From contig JBJOQE010000011.1 in the NCBI GenBank assembly GCA_046050105.1, positions 1 through 31,152 on the forward strand: DNA of 31,152 nt, given 5' to 3'. The stretch comes from JAYQPD01 sp046050105 (lineage in GTDB: Bacteria > Patescibacteriota > Minisyncoccia > Phycocordibacterales > UBA918). Below, in pieces: positions 14,958 through 24,024 of this stretch. The notes beneath the pieces were generated by a model that was not told the DNA's origin, ran no database searches, and saw only the letters and a list, made by a program, of their open reading frames with translations. The position numbers and the translations under genes were made by a program. Numbering within the stretch: the first letter of the stretch is position 1; each line of letters opens with the position of its first letter.

Positions 14958-17900
14958 ATGCATTCTCTTTGGAATTTCTTTCTGCAGAAGCAGCAGTTCA
15001 CCTGGCTTCTCATGGGCGCGCTTCTCTGTGCCGGCGCCTATTCGGTTATTGTCATTCCGAAGGAATCTGCACCTGAAGTAATTGTACCTATCGGCATCAT
15101 CTCCACTCCCTTCCCGGGTGCATCAGCAGCTGACGTAGAGGAGCTCGTCACAAACAAAATCGAAGACGCAACCGATAATCTCGATAATGTTTCAAAAGTC
15201 ACATCACAGTCGCGCAGTGGTATCTCAATGGTCACGGTTGAATTTAGTGCCAGTGCTGATGTTGATAAGTCAATCGATGAACTTAAAGACGCTGTTGATA
15301 CGGCGAAGCCAGACTTACCTGACGATGCGAATGACCCACGTGTCATTAAGGTAAACTTTGCCGATCAGCCGGTGATAGTGCTTTCGGTTTCCACCGATGT
15401 TCTCCCCTCAGAATTCACCAACTTCGCGGAGCAGATTGAGCGAGAGCTCGAAGAAGTCTCGGGGGTGTCTCGAGTGGATGTGTCGGGTATTCGTAAGCGC
15501 GAGGTACAAGTTGTGGTCAACCCTGCTTCACTTCTTGGATACAACCTTTCGCTTCAGGATGTGATAGGCGGCATCGCAGCAGCGAATGCTACGCTCCCTA
15601 TTGGTACCATCACCACAGGAAACGTAGAGTATGCACTTCAGTATGAAGGAGATATTACCGATCCTGAGGCAGTGCGTGATATCGCGATTGCTTCGGTTGA
15701 TGGTAAGCCAATTTTAGTACGTGACGTAGCCACCATCTCAACTGGCGTCGAGCGCGCCACTACCATTTCTCGAGTTGCTGTTGACGGCAACGTTGCAGAG
15801 AACGCAGCTACATTCAACATCTATAAGCGCTCAGGTGGAGACGTAACTGCCACCGCAGCCAGTGTGCGTGCACGCATCGAGGAGCTGAAAGAAGAAGGCG
15901 GACTTCTCGAAAACTCTGAGACGCTGGTCTCGCTCGACCTCGGAAAGGACGTGCAGAAGGATCTCAAAGAGCTCATTACCGCCGGACTTGAAACCGTCGC
16001 TCTCGTTATGGTGTCGCTCTTGCTCACCATAGGCTGGCGCGAGTCCTTGGTTGCGGGGCTCTCCATTCCCCTCTCGTTTGTGATTGCGTTCATTGCACTC
16101 CTTGTCAGTGGAAATACCATCAACTTCGTTTCACTTTTTTCACTCATTCTCGCTGTGGGCATCTTGGTGGACTCTGGCATTGTGGTCACTGAAGCCATTC
16201 ACACACGAATGCGTGCCAAAGGAAGCTCGCTTGATGCGGCACATGCTGCTATCACGGAGTACGCATGGCCACTCATCGGCGGTACCTTCACCACCATCGC
16301 CGTGTTTGCCCCTCTCTTTTTCATCTCAGGCATTGTCGGGGAATTCATCAAGTCCATTCCCTTCACCATCATATTCGTGCTCCTCGCATCGATTTTCGTT
16401 GCGCTTGGTTTGGTGCCACTTATTGCCATCAAAATTACCAAACCAACTTCTGCAAACCGTCTCGAAGAAATGCAGGAAGCAATGTCGCACAGAGCGCAAG
16501 AATGGTATGGCAGTAAGTTGCGCGCATTCCTTCAAAATCGTTTCGCTCAGAATGTGTTTATCTCCTCTCTCATCATCGGGCTTATAGCTGCGTTCTCACT
16601 CCCTGTGCTTGGCATTGTGAAAACGTCGTTTTTCCCTGGTGAGGACGTGAACTACATCTACCTTGAAGTAGAAGCAAAGCGCGGTACACCACTCGCAGAA
16701 ACCGACCTCGCACTTCGCAGTATTGAAGAAGTGCTCTATGAAGAGGATTACGTGAAGTCATTTACCTCAACCGCAGGAGCAGGCTCCGCATTTACCGGTG
16801 ACATGGGTGGAGGCACAAGCGGTGGCACGTTCGGCAACATCACGGTTGAACTTAAGGAGGAGCGTGAGCAGACCTCAAGCGAGGTGGTGAAAGAGCTTCG
16901 CGCCGCACTTTCGACTATCACAGACGTTGACGTTCGTGTGGTTGAGCAAGAGAACGGCCCTCCCGGTGGCGCTCCAATCGCTATCAAGTTCTTCGGTGAC
17001 GACCTCGGAGAGCTCGGCAAGGTTGCAGAACGCGCCCAAGGCATCCTCGAGACTATCCCGGGCACAACAGACATTGTCGCCTCCACGAAAAACTTGGGAA
17101 CAGAATTTGTGTTTCGTGTAGATTCTGCGAAAGCTTCGGCGCTCGGCCTCACGTCGCGCGACATTGCCGGGACACTGCGCACCGCGGTGTACGGCTCTGC
17201 AGCCACAAAAATACGCTCAGAGGGCAGCGATGTGGAGGTGGTGGTAAAGCTCGCGCTTGACCCTCGCTACACCGACCCTACCGAAACAACCAACGTTTCA
17301 GTAGACGCACTCAAGAACATTACCCTTGCTACACGAAATGGCACTGTACTTCTTGGCTCTGTACTCGAAGACAGCATTGAGCCTTCAAATACGTCTATCG
17401 CACATGAAAATGGCCGTCGTGTTGAGAGTGTTTCTGGATACACCACACCCGAAATTACTGTGCCGGAAGTGGTGGCCGCCTTTAAGGCGCGCGAGGATGA
17501 GCTTGCGCTCACGAGCGACATGAGCATTTCGTATGGCGGTGAAACAGAAGACGTTAACCGCTCGTTTACCGAGATGTTCTTCGCGCTCATTGCAGGTCTG
17601 GTATTGATGCTCGCTATCTTGGTGCTTGCATTCAATTCACTTCGCTACTCACTCTATCTTCTCGCCACCGTGCCGCTCTCCCTCATCGGTGTATTTGCGG
17701 GTCTTGCCATCATGCGTGAACCCCTTTCATTCACCTCACTCCTCGGTATTGTTGCGCTTGCAGGCGTGATAATTAACCACGCCATCATCCTCATGGATTC
17801 ACTCTTGGTATATCAAAAGACACGTACCGACGAGCCGCTCATCGACACCGTGGTCTTTGCCTCAACCACACGCCTTCGCCCCATCTTCCTTACGACCATC

Positions 17901-18137
17901 ACCACGGTTCTTGGGATGATTCCGCTCTCGCGTATTTCAGACTTCTGGAGCCCGCTCGCCTATGCCATTATGTACGGCCTCACCTTCGCGATGATTCTCA
18001 CCCTCATTTTCATTCCTGCGCTCTTCTATCGCGCAGAAAAACGAAAACGTGATGGGACGCATGGTGTGATCTCCACAGTCTTCCGCTTCCTGTGGCGCAC
18101 ACTTACGGGTGCACTCACGCGCATCACTCAGCGTTAA
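14958..18137 (+). CDS. RND-family efflux permease (AcrB/CusA-like)
   Basis: The 1059-aa protein has the usual duplicated RND plan: TM1 at about 13-32, a large extracytoplasmic loop, TM2-6 at about 340-500, TM7 near 535, a second large loop, and TM8-12 at about 870-1045. TM4 reads ILAVGILVDSGIVVTEA: Asp405 matches the first of the two proton-relay aspartates of AcrB, while the second is Ser. TM10 has VIINHAIILMDS where AcrB has its essential Lys, so the relay differs from AcrB. Substrates (drugs, lipids or metals) cannot be told. It forms a two-gene operon with the adaptor and ends at a strong bidirectional terminator. Confidence 0.93.
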   Translation: MHSLWNFFLQKQQFTWLLMGALLCAGAYSVIVIPKESAPEVIVPIGIISTPFPGASAADVEELVTNKIEDATDNLDNVSKVTSQSRSGISMVTVEFSASADVDKSIDELKDAVDTAKPDLPDDANDPRVIKVNFADQPVIVLSVSTDVLPSEFTNFAEQIERELEEVSGVSRVDVSGIRKREVQVVVNPASLLGYNLSLQDVIGGIAAANATLPIGTITTGNVEYALQYEGDITDPEAVRDIAIASVDGKPILVRDVATISTGVERATTISRVAVDGNVAENAATFNIYKRSGGDVTATAASVRARIEELKEEGGLLENSETLVSLDLGKDVQKDLKELITAGLETVALVMVSLLLTIGWRESLVAGLSIPLSFVIAFIALLVSGNTINFVSLFSLILAVGILVDSGIVVTEAIHTRMRAKGSSLDAAHAAITEYAWPLIGGTFTTIAVFAPLFFISGIVGEFIKSIPFTIIFVLLASIFVALGLVPLIAIKITKPTSANRLEEMQEAMSHRAQEWYGSKLRAFLQNRFAQNVFISSLIIGLIAAFSLPVLGIVKTSFFPGEDVNYIYLEVEAKRGTPLAETDLALRSIEEVLYEEDYVKSFTSTAGAGSAFTGDMGGGTSGGTFGNITVELKEEREQTSSEVVKELRAALSTITDVDVRVVEQENGPPGGAPIAIKFFGDDLGELGKVAERAQGILETIPGTTDIVASTKNLGTEFVFRVDSAKASALGLTSRDIAGTLRTAVYGSAATKIRSEGSDVEVVVKLALDPRYTDPTETTNVSVDALKNITLATRNGTVLLGSVLEDSIEPSNTSIAHENGRRVESVSGYTTPEITVPEVVAAFKAREDELALTSDMSISYGGETEDVNRSFTEMFFALIAGLVLMLAILVLAFNSLRYSLYLLATVPLSLIGVFAGLAIMREPLSFTSLLGIVALAGVIINHAIILMDSLLVYQKTRTDEPLIDTVVFASTTRLRPIFLTTITTVLGMIPLSRISDFWSPLAYAIMYGLTFAMILTLIFIPALFYRAEKRKRDGTHGVISTVFRFLWRTLTGALTRITQR

Positions 18138-18142
18138 GCAGC

Positions 18143-18185
18143 ACACCACAAAAGCCGCACGCAGAGCGTGCGGCTTTTGTGGTGT
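18143..18185. terminator. Bidirectional terminator between convergent genes
   Basis: 20-bp perfect stem (18143-18162 with 18166-18185) and 3-nt loop, with AAAA and TTTT around the GCCGCACGC core. It shares ACCACAAAAGCCGCA with the terminator at 26854-26881. Confidence 0.85.
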
Positions 18186-18187
18186 CA

Positions 18188-18691
18188 CTACCCCGCTTTT
18201 TGTACGTAATACTTCATATATCCGCTAATCACCGCCGCGAATACGAGGACAAGTATCAGATACAGCACTATGTACATCGTGTACGACACACGCACCCCTG
18301 CTCCCATAAGCGCAGCACCACTACCGAGTGTGTACCACGCCCCCGCCTGAATCGCTGGTCCGATCTTAAACGGCATGTAGTGAAGTGTCATTAAAAGTGC
18401 ATTTACATACAACACGCCAAGCATGGTAAACGCCGCACACGCAAAGCCTGAAAGTGGTGCCGTAAATGGCGCACCACCCATCCACCACAGAAACACCGCG
18501 AGTACGAGAAGTGCGCCCATAGCCACACGAAGCACGAAGTAGATGACACCGAGCATGCTGCGCTCCGAAGCATCGAGTGCGCCGTCCTTAAACGCATGGA
18601 GCACACTCAGAACCGCAAGCGTCGAGCCACCTACTGCAAGCGAAGTAAACAAAGAAAAAAGCACCTGTGCGGTTGTAAGTATAGTTTCCAT
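18188..18691 (-). CDS. Multi-pass membrane protein, function unknown
   Basis: Start taken at ATG 18691 (METILTTAQVLFSLF). The 167-aa product has about five transmembrane helices and almost no loops; charged residues are few (HAFKDGALDASERSM after the first helix). No family is recognised. A -10 TATACT (18698-18703) lies exactly 6 nt before the ATG and no SD is visible, so a leaderless mRNA is likely. It is monocistronic, divergent from the orphan gene at 18793, and ends 3 nt from the shared terminator. Confidence 0.65.
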   Translation of the reverse strand: METILTTAQVLFSLFTSLAVGGSTLAVLSVLHAFKDGALDASERSMLGVIYFVLRVAMGALLVLAVFLWWMGGAPFTAPLSGFACAAFTMLGVLYVNALLMTLHYMPFKIGPAIQAGAWYTLGSGAALMGAGVRVSYTMYIVLYLILVLVFAAVISGYMKYYVQKAG

Positions 18692-18697
18692 ATAAAA

Positions 18698-18703
18698 AGT
18701 ATA
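18698..18703 (-). promoter_or_regulatory. -10 element 6 nt before the start at 18691
   Basis: TATACT, then TTTTAT, then ATG on the minus strand. The -35 region is poor. Confidence 0.45.
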
Positions 18704-18741
18704 CACTGCAAGAGTACGCTGATGCCCCTCCCTGTGTATAG

Positions 18742-18769
18742 TTGCCAAAAGAAGCCACTGTGGTATAAC
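18742..18769 (+). promoter_or_regulatory. Promoter for the orphan gene at 18793
   Basis: -35 TTGCCA (18742-18747), 16-nt spacer, -10 TATAAC (18764-18769), then SD AAGGAG (18781-18786) 6 nt before the ATG. Confidence 0.6.
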
Positions 18770-18792
18770 ACAGACAGAACAAGGAGAAGCTG

Positions 18793-19374
18793 ATGATCAC
18801 CCAAACAAACCCCCGTACAGAACTCGCACACTGGGAAGCTCTTTTCACAAAGCATAACGTCGCTTTTGACCCAAGCGACCTATTCATTGCATACCCCAAG
18901 CAAGACGACGCCTATATGCAAGTAGTGGTGCCTAAAATAGCAGACTCTAATACTGTGTGCGAGATCTTCACAAGGGTGCTCTCTAAGTACGGCATTTTGG
19001 CGGCCATTGCCCCAGTGTCAGAAGGAACAGATGAGGGTGCGGGAAAGACCCGTGTGTGGATCACCCACCAACTTTCCGACCTTGTGAGTGTTCACGAGCG
19101 TACTACGGACATTGGCTCATACAGCTGCTTCGTACGACCTCATGTGAGTGAAGAGAGTGGTGAGCTCATCCGTTCAGGACGCTTCGACCACCGCATGACA
19201 CTCATAGAAGCGTTCTGGTACCACATCTATATGCTCGACATGCACGGGAAAGCCTATCTCAATCTTCAAGAAAATGAGTGGCAAACCTGCCGTGGCTCAG
19301 TGTGTACTGACAGGGACAATGCACCATCACTGCAGTGGGATCTCCAAGACATCAAAGTATGCCTCCGTAGATAG
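18793..19374 (+). CDS. Orphan 193-aa protein, function unknown
   Basis: A self-contained unit with promoter, consensus SD, 193 codons and a private terminator (19400-19428). I do not recognise the family. The protein is soluble and mixed alpha/beta. The segment MTLIEAFWYHIYMLDMHGKAYLNL is rich in aromatic and His residues, and Cys residues occur in the C-terminal part (TCRGSVCTD and KVCLRR). Five Cys in total and the His cluster could bind metal, but no standard motif is formed. I recall similar C-terminal layouts in other Parcubacteria hypotheticals, without function. Confidence 0.65.
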   Translation: MITQTNPRTELAHWEALFTKHNVAFDPSDLFIAYPKQDDAYMQVVVPKIADSNTVCEIFTRVLSKYGILAAIAPVSEGTDEGAGKTRVWITHQLSDLVSVHERTTDIGSYSCFVRPHVSEESGELIRSGRFDHRMTLIEAFWYHIYMLDMHGKAYLNLQENEWQTCRGSVCTDRDNAPSLQWDLQDIKVCLRR

Positions 19375-19399
19375 CGCCCTAAGGATTGCATAGACAACA

Positions 19400-19428
19400 A
19401 ACCCCGACTCGCCAAGTCGGGGTTTTTA
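19400..19428 (+). terminator. Terminator after the orphan gene
   Basis: 10-bp stem AACCCCGACT/AGTCGGGGTT (19400-19409 with 19415-19424), 5-nt loop, T6. Its reverse side also lies after atpC and may serve both. Confidence 0.85.
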
Positions 19429-19448
19429 TATACAAAGTGTCAGGAACT

Positions 19449-19688
19449 CTACAGCAACACCGTCACAATGTTGTTCGCAATTTCAACAACACCAGATCCA
19501 ACTTCATGTGTACTCTTCCCTGCTTCTGCTTGCACCGTAATGGTACCAGGCTTCAAGCGTGTAATGAGTGCTTCGTGTCCTGCGAGCACGGTCATCTCTC
19601 CCTCCTCGCCAGGAATGGTAACGGAAACAGCGTCGCCATCAAAGATAGGGCTATCGATTTTGGTAATGATGAGTTTAAAAGTTTTCAT
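19449..19688 (-). CDS. atpC: ATP synthase F1 epsilon subunit, short form
   Basis: The 79-aa protein contains only the N-terminal beta-sandwich of epsilon (IITKIDSPIFDGDAVSVTIP, EGEMTVLAGHEALITRLKPG). The C-terminal two-helix domain that inhibits ATP hydrolysis in many bacteria is absent; normal length is about 135. The gene ends in a clean stop, so this is a short form rather than a frameshift. It still can join gamma to the c-ring. It is the last gene of the atp operon, 5 nt after an extra membrane-protein gene. Confidence 0.9.
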   Translation of the reverse strand: MKTFKLIITKIDSPIFDGDAVSVTIPGEEGEMTVLAGHEALITRLKPGTITVQAEAGKSTHEVGSGVVEIANNIVTVLL

Positions 19689-19693
19689 ATAGT

Positions 19694-20077
19694 TTATGAA
19701 GTGTGCATCACGAATAAGACGACTTTATAAAGCACGATGCATGGTAGTGCGATGAGCGCCACAGCCGTATACGCATAGAGTTGCCTCAACAAATTCCAGA
19801 GTGCCGTTGAATCAACTTCTGACCTTATCCATGCACCGTCGCGCAGTGCACCTATCATTTTGAAACCCTGTATACCTGCGAGGAATGGAAGAGTGGCAAA
19901 TATGAAGAATTTCATAAGTCCCTCAACTGGGTCGCCAAGTAGAAGTGAGTACCACTCTAACGCGTAGCCATCAAATAAGATCGTGAGACCCTTCAAAAGA
20001 AGCCAAACCTCAAAAAGGGATACGATAACAGCAGTAAAAAGTAGCTGTAGTAGTGAATTGGCTCGGAACGCTCTCAT
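19694..20077 (-). CDS. Extra membrane protein inside the atp operon
   Basis: The 127-aa product has three or four predicted transmembrane segments (about 8-28, 58-76 and 98-122), a basic N-terminus (MRAFRANS) and no family that I recognise. The start codon lies 2 nt after the atpD stop and atpC starts 5 nt after its own stop, so it is translated within the ATP synthase operon. Bacterial atp operons normally go directly from atpD to atpC. It is not atpI-like in position (atpI precedes atpB) and I see no AtpI or AtpZ pattern. It may be an accessory or assembly factor, or an unrelated passenger. Confidence 0.7.
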   Translation of the reverse strand: MRAFRANSLLQLLFTAVIVSLFEVWLLLKGLTILFDGYALEWYSLLLGDPVEGLMKFFIFATLPFLAGIQGFKMIGALRDGAWIRSEVDSTALWNLLRQLYAYTAVALIALPCIVLYKVVLFVMHTS

Positions 20078-20079
20078 TC

Positions 20080-21465
20080 TTACCCTGTTACCTCGTCGAT
20101 GGTGCCCTTCATGTAGAATGCTGATTCGGGCTTATCATCATGCTTTCCTTCCAATATCTCGCGGAAGCCACGCACTGTTTCTGCAAGCGGTACGTACGCA
20201 CCGGGAGTACCCGTGAACACTTCACCGACGAAGAACGGCTGTGAGAGGAAACGCTGGATCTTACGTGCGCGGTTTACGATGAGCTTGTCTGCATCAGAAA
20301 GTTCTTCAATACCCAAGATGGCAATGATGTCCTGAAGATCTTTGTAACGCTGGAGGAGCTGCTTGGTTTCAGAAGCAACGCGGTAGTGTTCTTCACCCAC
20401 CACATACGGGTCGAGCGCTGCAGAGCGTGAATCAAGTGGGTCAATCGCAGGGTAAATACCAAGTGAGGCGAGCTGACGAGAAAGTGTCACGGTCGAGTCG
20501 AGGTGCGAGAAGGTCGTTGCAGGTGCTGGGTCGGTGAGGTCGTCTGCTGGCACGTACACTGCCTGTACGGAAGTAATTGAGCCCTTCGTGGTTGAGGTGA
20601 TGCGTTCCTGCATCTGACCCATCTCCTCAGCAAGCGTTGGCTGGTAGCCCACTGCAGACGATACACGACCAAGGAGTGATGACACTTCCTGGCCTGCCTG
20701 AGTAAAGCGGAACACGTTGTCCATGAAGAAGAGCACGTCCTTACCTCCGTTGTCACGGAAGTACTCAGCCATGGTGAGGCCGGTAAGGCCCACACGTGCG
20801 CGAGCACCAGGCACCTCGTTCATCTGACCAAACACAAGAGCAGTCTTGGCAAGCACGCCTGAGTCTGCCATTTCGTGATAGAGGTCGTTGCCTTCGCGCA
20901 CGCGTTCACCTACACCAGCAAACACTGAGTAGCCACCGTGTTCTGTTGCAACGTTACGGATGAGCTCCTGGATGAGCACGGTCTTTCCCACACCGGCGCC
21001 TCCAAAAAGACCAACCTTACCTCCCTTAATGAAAGGAGCCATGAGGTCCACCGCCTTGATGCCCGTCTCAAAGACCTCAGTCTTCGTTGCCTGCTCGGTG
21101 AAGTGGGGAGCTTCACGGTGAATAGGAAGCATCGGCGCTCCTTCAATTTCACCCTTACCGTCGAGCGTCTTTCCAAGCACATTCATGAGGCGACCAAGCG
21201 CCTTTTCACCCACAGGAACAGAGATAGCAGCACCGGTGTCGGTTACCACCATGTCGCGCATGAGACCCTGCGTATCATCCATCGCAATCGCACGCACACG
21301 GTCGAGGCCAACGTGCTGCGCAACCTCAAGCGTCACCAAAGAGCCGTCGTCGCGGGTGATGGTAAGTGCGTTCTTCAAGTTTGGTACGCCATCCTTGAAG
21401 TGAACGTCGACAACCGGACCGATGATCTGCTTGATGGTACCCTTGTTTGATGATGTGGTGCTCAT
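20080..21465 (-). CDS. atpD: ATP synthase F1 beta subunit
   Basis: Catalytic subunit of F1. The 461-aa protein has Walker A GGAGVGKT at 155-162, the GERVREGND loop, the Walker B region DVLFFMDN, ALVFGQMNEVPGARARV, and the DELSEED-like loop replaced by ILGIEELSDADKL. Length is normal. It follows atpG with a 44-nt gap and no clear SD. Confidence 0.97.
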   Translation of the reverse strand: MSTTSSNKGTIKQIIGPVVDVHFKDGVPNLKNALTITRDDGSLVTLEVAQHVGLDRVRAIAMDDTQGLMRDMVVTDTGAAISVPVGEKALGRLMNVLGKTLDGKGEIEGAPMLPIHREAPHFTEQATKTEVFETGIKAVDLMAPFIKGGKVGLFGGAGVGKTVLIQELIRNVATEHGGYSVFAGVGERVREGNDLYHEMADSGVLAKTALVFGQMNEVPGARARVGLTGLTMAEYFRDNGGKDVLFFMDNVFRFTQAGQEVSSLLGRVSSAVGYQPTLAEEMGQMQERITSTTKGSITSVQAVYVPADDLTDPAPATTFSHLDSTVTLSRQLASLGIYPAIDPLDSRSAALDPYVVGEEHYRVASETKQLLQRYKDLQDIIAILGIEELSDADKLIVNRARKIQRFLSQPFFVGEVFTGTPGAYVPLAETVRGFREILEGKHDDKPESAFYMKGTIDEVTG

Positions 21466-21509
21466 AATGATTTTATTAATTGAATGAATGTGGATGAATA
21501 ATATAAACG

Positions 21510-22427
21510 CTACTCTGCTTGTGCCATGGCTTCGATACCTCCGGTAATTTCAGACACTTCTCGTGTAATGGCGGCCTGCCGTGCTTTGTTGTAGACGAGA
21601 TTGAGCGACTTCGAAACGTCCTTTGCTTTGTCTGAGGCATTCTTCATGGCAACCATACGTGCCGAATGTTCAGATGCCTTTGCTTCCATCATGGCGTGGT
21701 AGAGGATGACTCGTACCAAGCGAGGAAGAAGGTCTGCAAGTACAGTATCTTCACCAGGCTCAATCGTGTACGCAGCAGGTGCAGGTTCATCGCTTGTACC
21801 TGAGTACTTCCCTGTCTTGGGCACAATGCCCGCGACTACTGTTTCAAGTACTTCAGCATTAAGTGGCAAAACTCCAATGGTGGTGGGTACTTGTTCAAAT
21901 GTTGATTTAAAGTTCTGGTGCACCACAAGAACGCGGTCGCACGCACCCTGAGTGAAATACTGCACCGCTTCGTCAGAAAGCACAGCGAGGTCGTCTATCG
22001 AAACGTCATCACGAAGGTTCATACGGTGCGAGAGCACGCGGTACCCGCGCTTCGCAAAAAACTCGTAGCCACGCTTACCCAAACAGATAAACGAAACGTC
22101 TTCTGTGGGAAGTGCAGAAATTGCGCGGAGTGCTTCCTTTAGCACCGCACCGTTTAAGTTACCTGCAAGACCTTTATCGCTGGTCACGAGCACCACGAGC
22201 GTTCTTGTGCCGCTTCGGTACTCCGTGAGTGGGTGTTTGCTCTTCAAAAGTGAAGGTGCCACACGTGAAAGAATGGAAAGCGCCGCATGAGCATACGGGC
22301 GGCCCAAAAGTGCGCGCTCTTGGCTCTTACGCATCTTCACCGCAGACACAGCTTCCATAGCCTTCGTCACCTTGCGGGTACGATCGGTTGCTTTTATTTT
22401 CGCTTTAATTTGTTTGAGTCCAGCCAT
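21510..22427 (-). CDS. atpG: ATP synthase F1 gamma subunit
   Basis: Central rotor shaft. The 305-aa protein has the long N-terminal helix (IKAKIKATDRTRKVTKAMEAVSAVKM) and the matching C-terminal helix (NKARQAAITREVSEITGG), with VTSDKGLAGNLN in the middle, all diagnostic of gamma. Length is slightly above the usual 285-290. It lies 20 nt after atpA. Confidence 0.96.
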   Translation of the reverse strand: MAGLKQIKAKIKATDRTRKVTKAMEAVSAVKMRKSQERALLGRPYAHAALSILSRVAPSLLKSKHPLTEYRSGTRTLVVLVTSDKGLAGNLNGAVLKEALRAISALPTEDVSFICLGKRGYEFFAKRGYRVLSHRMNLRDDVSIDDLAVLSDEAVQYFTQGACDRVLVVHQNFKSTFEQVPTTIGVLPLNAEVLETVVAGIVPKTGKYSGTSDEPAPAAYTIEPGEDTVLADLLPRLVRVILYHAMMEAKASEHSARMVAMKNASDKAKDVSKSLNLVYNKARQAAITREVSEITGGIEAMAQAE

Positions 22428-22447
22428 GGAAATAGTCTATGACGATG

Positions 22448-24013
22448 TTATGCAGTGTAGAGCGCGGTGTGCGTGCTCATGAATGATGCAATAAGCTCCT
22501 TCATCTTTGCCTGCACATCGTCAGAAAGGTCGCGGCTTGAAGCTACGCCAGGAATAAGGTCAGGTGCCTCCTGGTCAATGTAGGAGAGGAAGGTCTTTTC
22601 AAGCTCCTTAATTTTCTCAACAACAGCACCATCGAGGAGTCCGTTGTTAGCGCCAAAGATAACAAGCACCTGGCGTTCAAACGGCATGGTGTCGTGCTGT
22701 CCCTGCTTCAGAAGCTCGGTGTAGCGACGGCCACTTTCAATACGCTTCTTGGTGTCTTCGTCGAGATCTTGCGCAAACTGCATGAAAGCCTCAAGTTCAC
22801 GGAACTGTGCGAGTTCAAGGCGAATCTTTCCTGCAACTTTCTTCATAGCCTTCGTTTGTGCCGAGCTGCCTACGCGAGATACCGAAATACCAACGTTGAG
22901 CGCTGGGCGCATACCCTTGTTGAAGAGATCGGCTTCGAGGAAGATTTGTCCGTCGGTAATAGAAATAACGTTTGTGGGAATGTATGCAGACACGTCGCCC
23001 TCTTGTGTCTCAATGAGTGGCAGCGCCGTGAGTGAACCACCACCAAGTTCCTTATTGAGTTTCGCTGCACGTTCAAGGAGACGTGAGTGGAGGTAGAAAA
23101 TGTCTCCTGGGTACGCCTCGCGTCCTGGTGGGCGGCGAAGGAGAAGTGACATCTGGCGATACGCAACCGCATGCTTTGAAAGGTCGTCGTATACCACGAG
23201 CGCATCCTTTCCTTTCTGCATGAAGTATTCACCAATGGCAGCGCCTGCAAACGGTGCGAGGAACTGGATAGCGGCAGGGTCAGATGCTGACGTCGTCACA
23301 ATGATGGTGTATTCCATCGCACCACGATCCTGAAGCTCCTGCATGATGCGCGCAGTCTTTGACTCCTTCTGGCCAATCGCGACATAAATACAGATAGGGC
23401 GAGTTTCCTTGGGCTCGTACTTCTGGTTGATGATGGTGTCAATTGCAATCGTCGTCTTGCCCGTTGCACGGTCACCAATGATGAGCTCTCGCTGACCACG
23501 ACCAATTGGAATCATGGCATCAATCGCCTTAATACCGGTGTGAATCGGAAAATTCACCGCTGAGCGATCCATCACACCATAGGCAATGCGCTCAATCGGC
23601 ATATCCTTGTCTACCTCGATGGTACCCTTGCCATCTTGTGCTGCGCCGAGTGGATCCACAATACGACCGACAATAGCATCACCAACGGGAATAGAGAGAA
23701 GCTTTCCTGTTCCCGTTACCAGCATACCTTCACGCACACGGTCACCATTGCCGAGCACCACCACCTTCACGCTTCCCTCTTCGAGGTTCAAGACAAGACC
23801 GAAAAGTGCATCACTTCGCTCCATTGCCTTTTCGAGCGTCTCACCTTCTCCCTCGTGGAAGACCACCATCTCCATGGCGCGCGCTGAAGCGAGGCCGTCG
23901 ATTTCGACAATGCCGTCACCCACAGAAAGTACTCGTCCTTTCTCTGAAGAGACTGGGGTGAGTGCGAGTGACTCTATTTCCTTCTTAATGCGTTCAATAA
24001 TTGCTTCGGACAT
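22448..24013 (-). CDS. atpA: ATP synthase F1 alpha subunit
   Basis: Non-catalytic nucleotide-binding subunit. The 521-aa protein has P-loop GDRATGKT at 180-187 (Ala where most have Gln), the phrase IPIGRGQRELIIGDR, the ALVVYDDLSKHAVAYRQMSLLLRRPPGREAYPGD region and a normal C-terminus. It starts 11 nt after atpH. No SD is visible before the ATG. Confidence 0.97.
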   Translation of the reverse strand: MSEAIIERIKKEIESLALTPVSSEKGRVLSVGDGIVEIDGLASARAMEMVVFHEGEGETLEKAMERSDALFGLVLNLEEGSVKVVVLGNGDRVREGMLVTGTGKLLSIPVGDAIVGRIVDPLGAAQDGKGTIEVDKDMPIERIAYGVMDRSAVNFPIHTGIKAIDAMIPIGRGQRELIIGDRATGKTTIAIDTIINQKYEPKETRPICIYVAIGQKESKTARIMQELQDRGAMEYTIIVTTSASDPAAIQFLAPFAGAAIGEYFMQKGKDALVVYDDLSKHAVAYRQMSLLLRRPPGREAYPGDIFYLHSRLLERAAKLNKELGGGSLTALPLIETQEGDVSAYIPTNVISITDGQIFLEADLFNKGMRPALNVGISVSRVGSSAQTKAMKKVAGKIRLELAQFRELEAFMQFAQDLDEDTKKRIESGRRYTELLKQGQHDTMPFERQVLVIFGANNGLLDGAVVEKIKELEKTFLSYIDQEAPDLIPGVASSRDLSDDVQAKMKELIASFMSTHTALYTA

Positions 24014-24024
24014 GATGATGGTGT

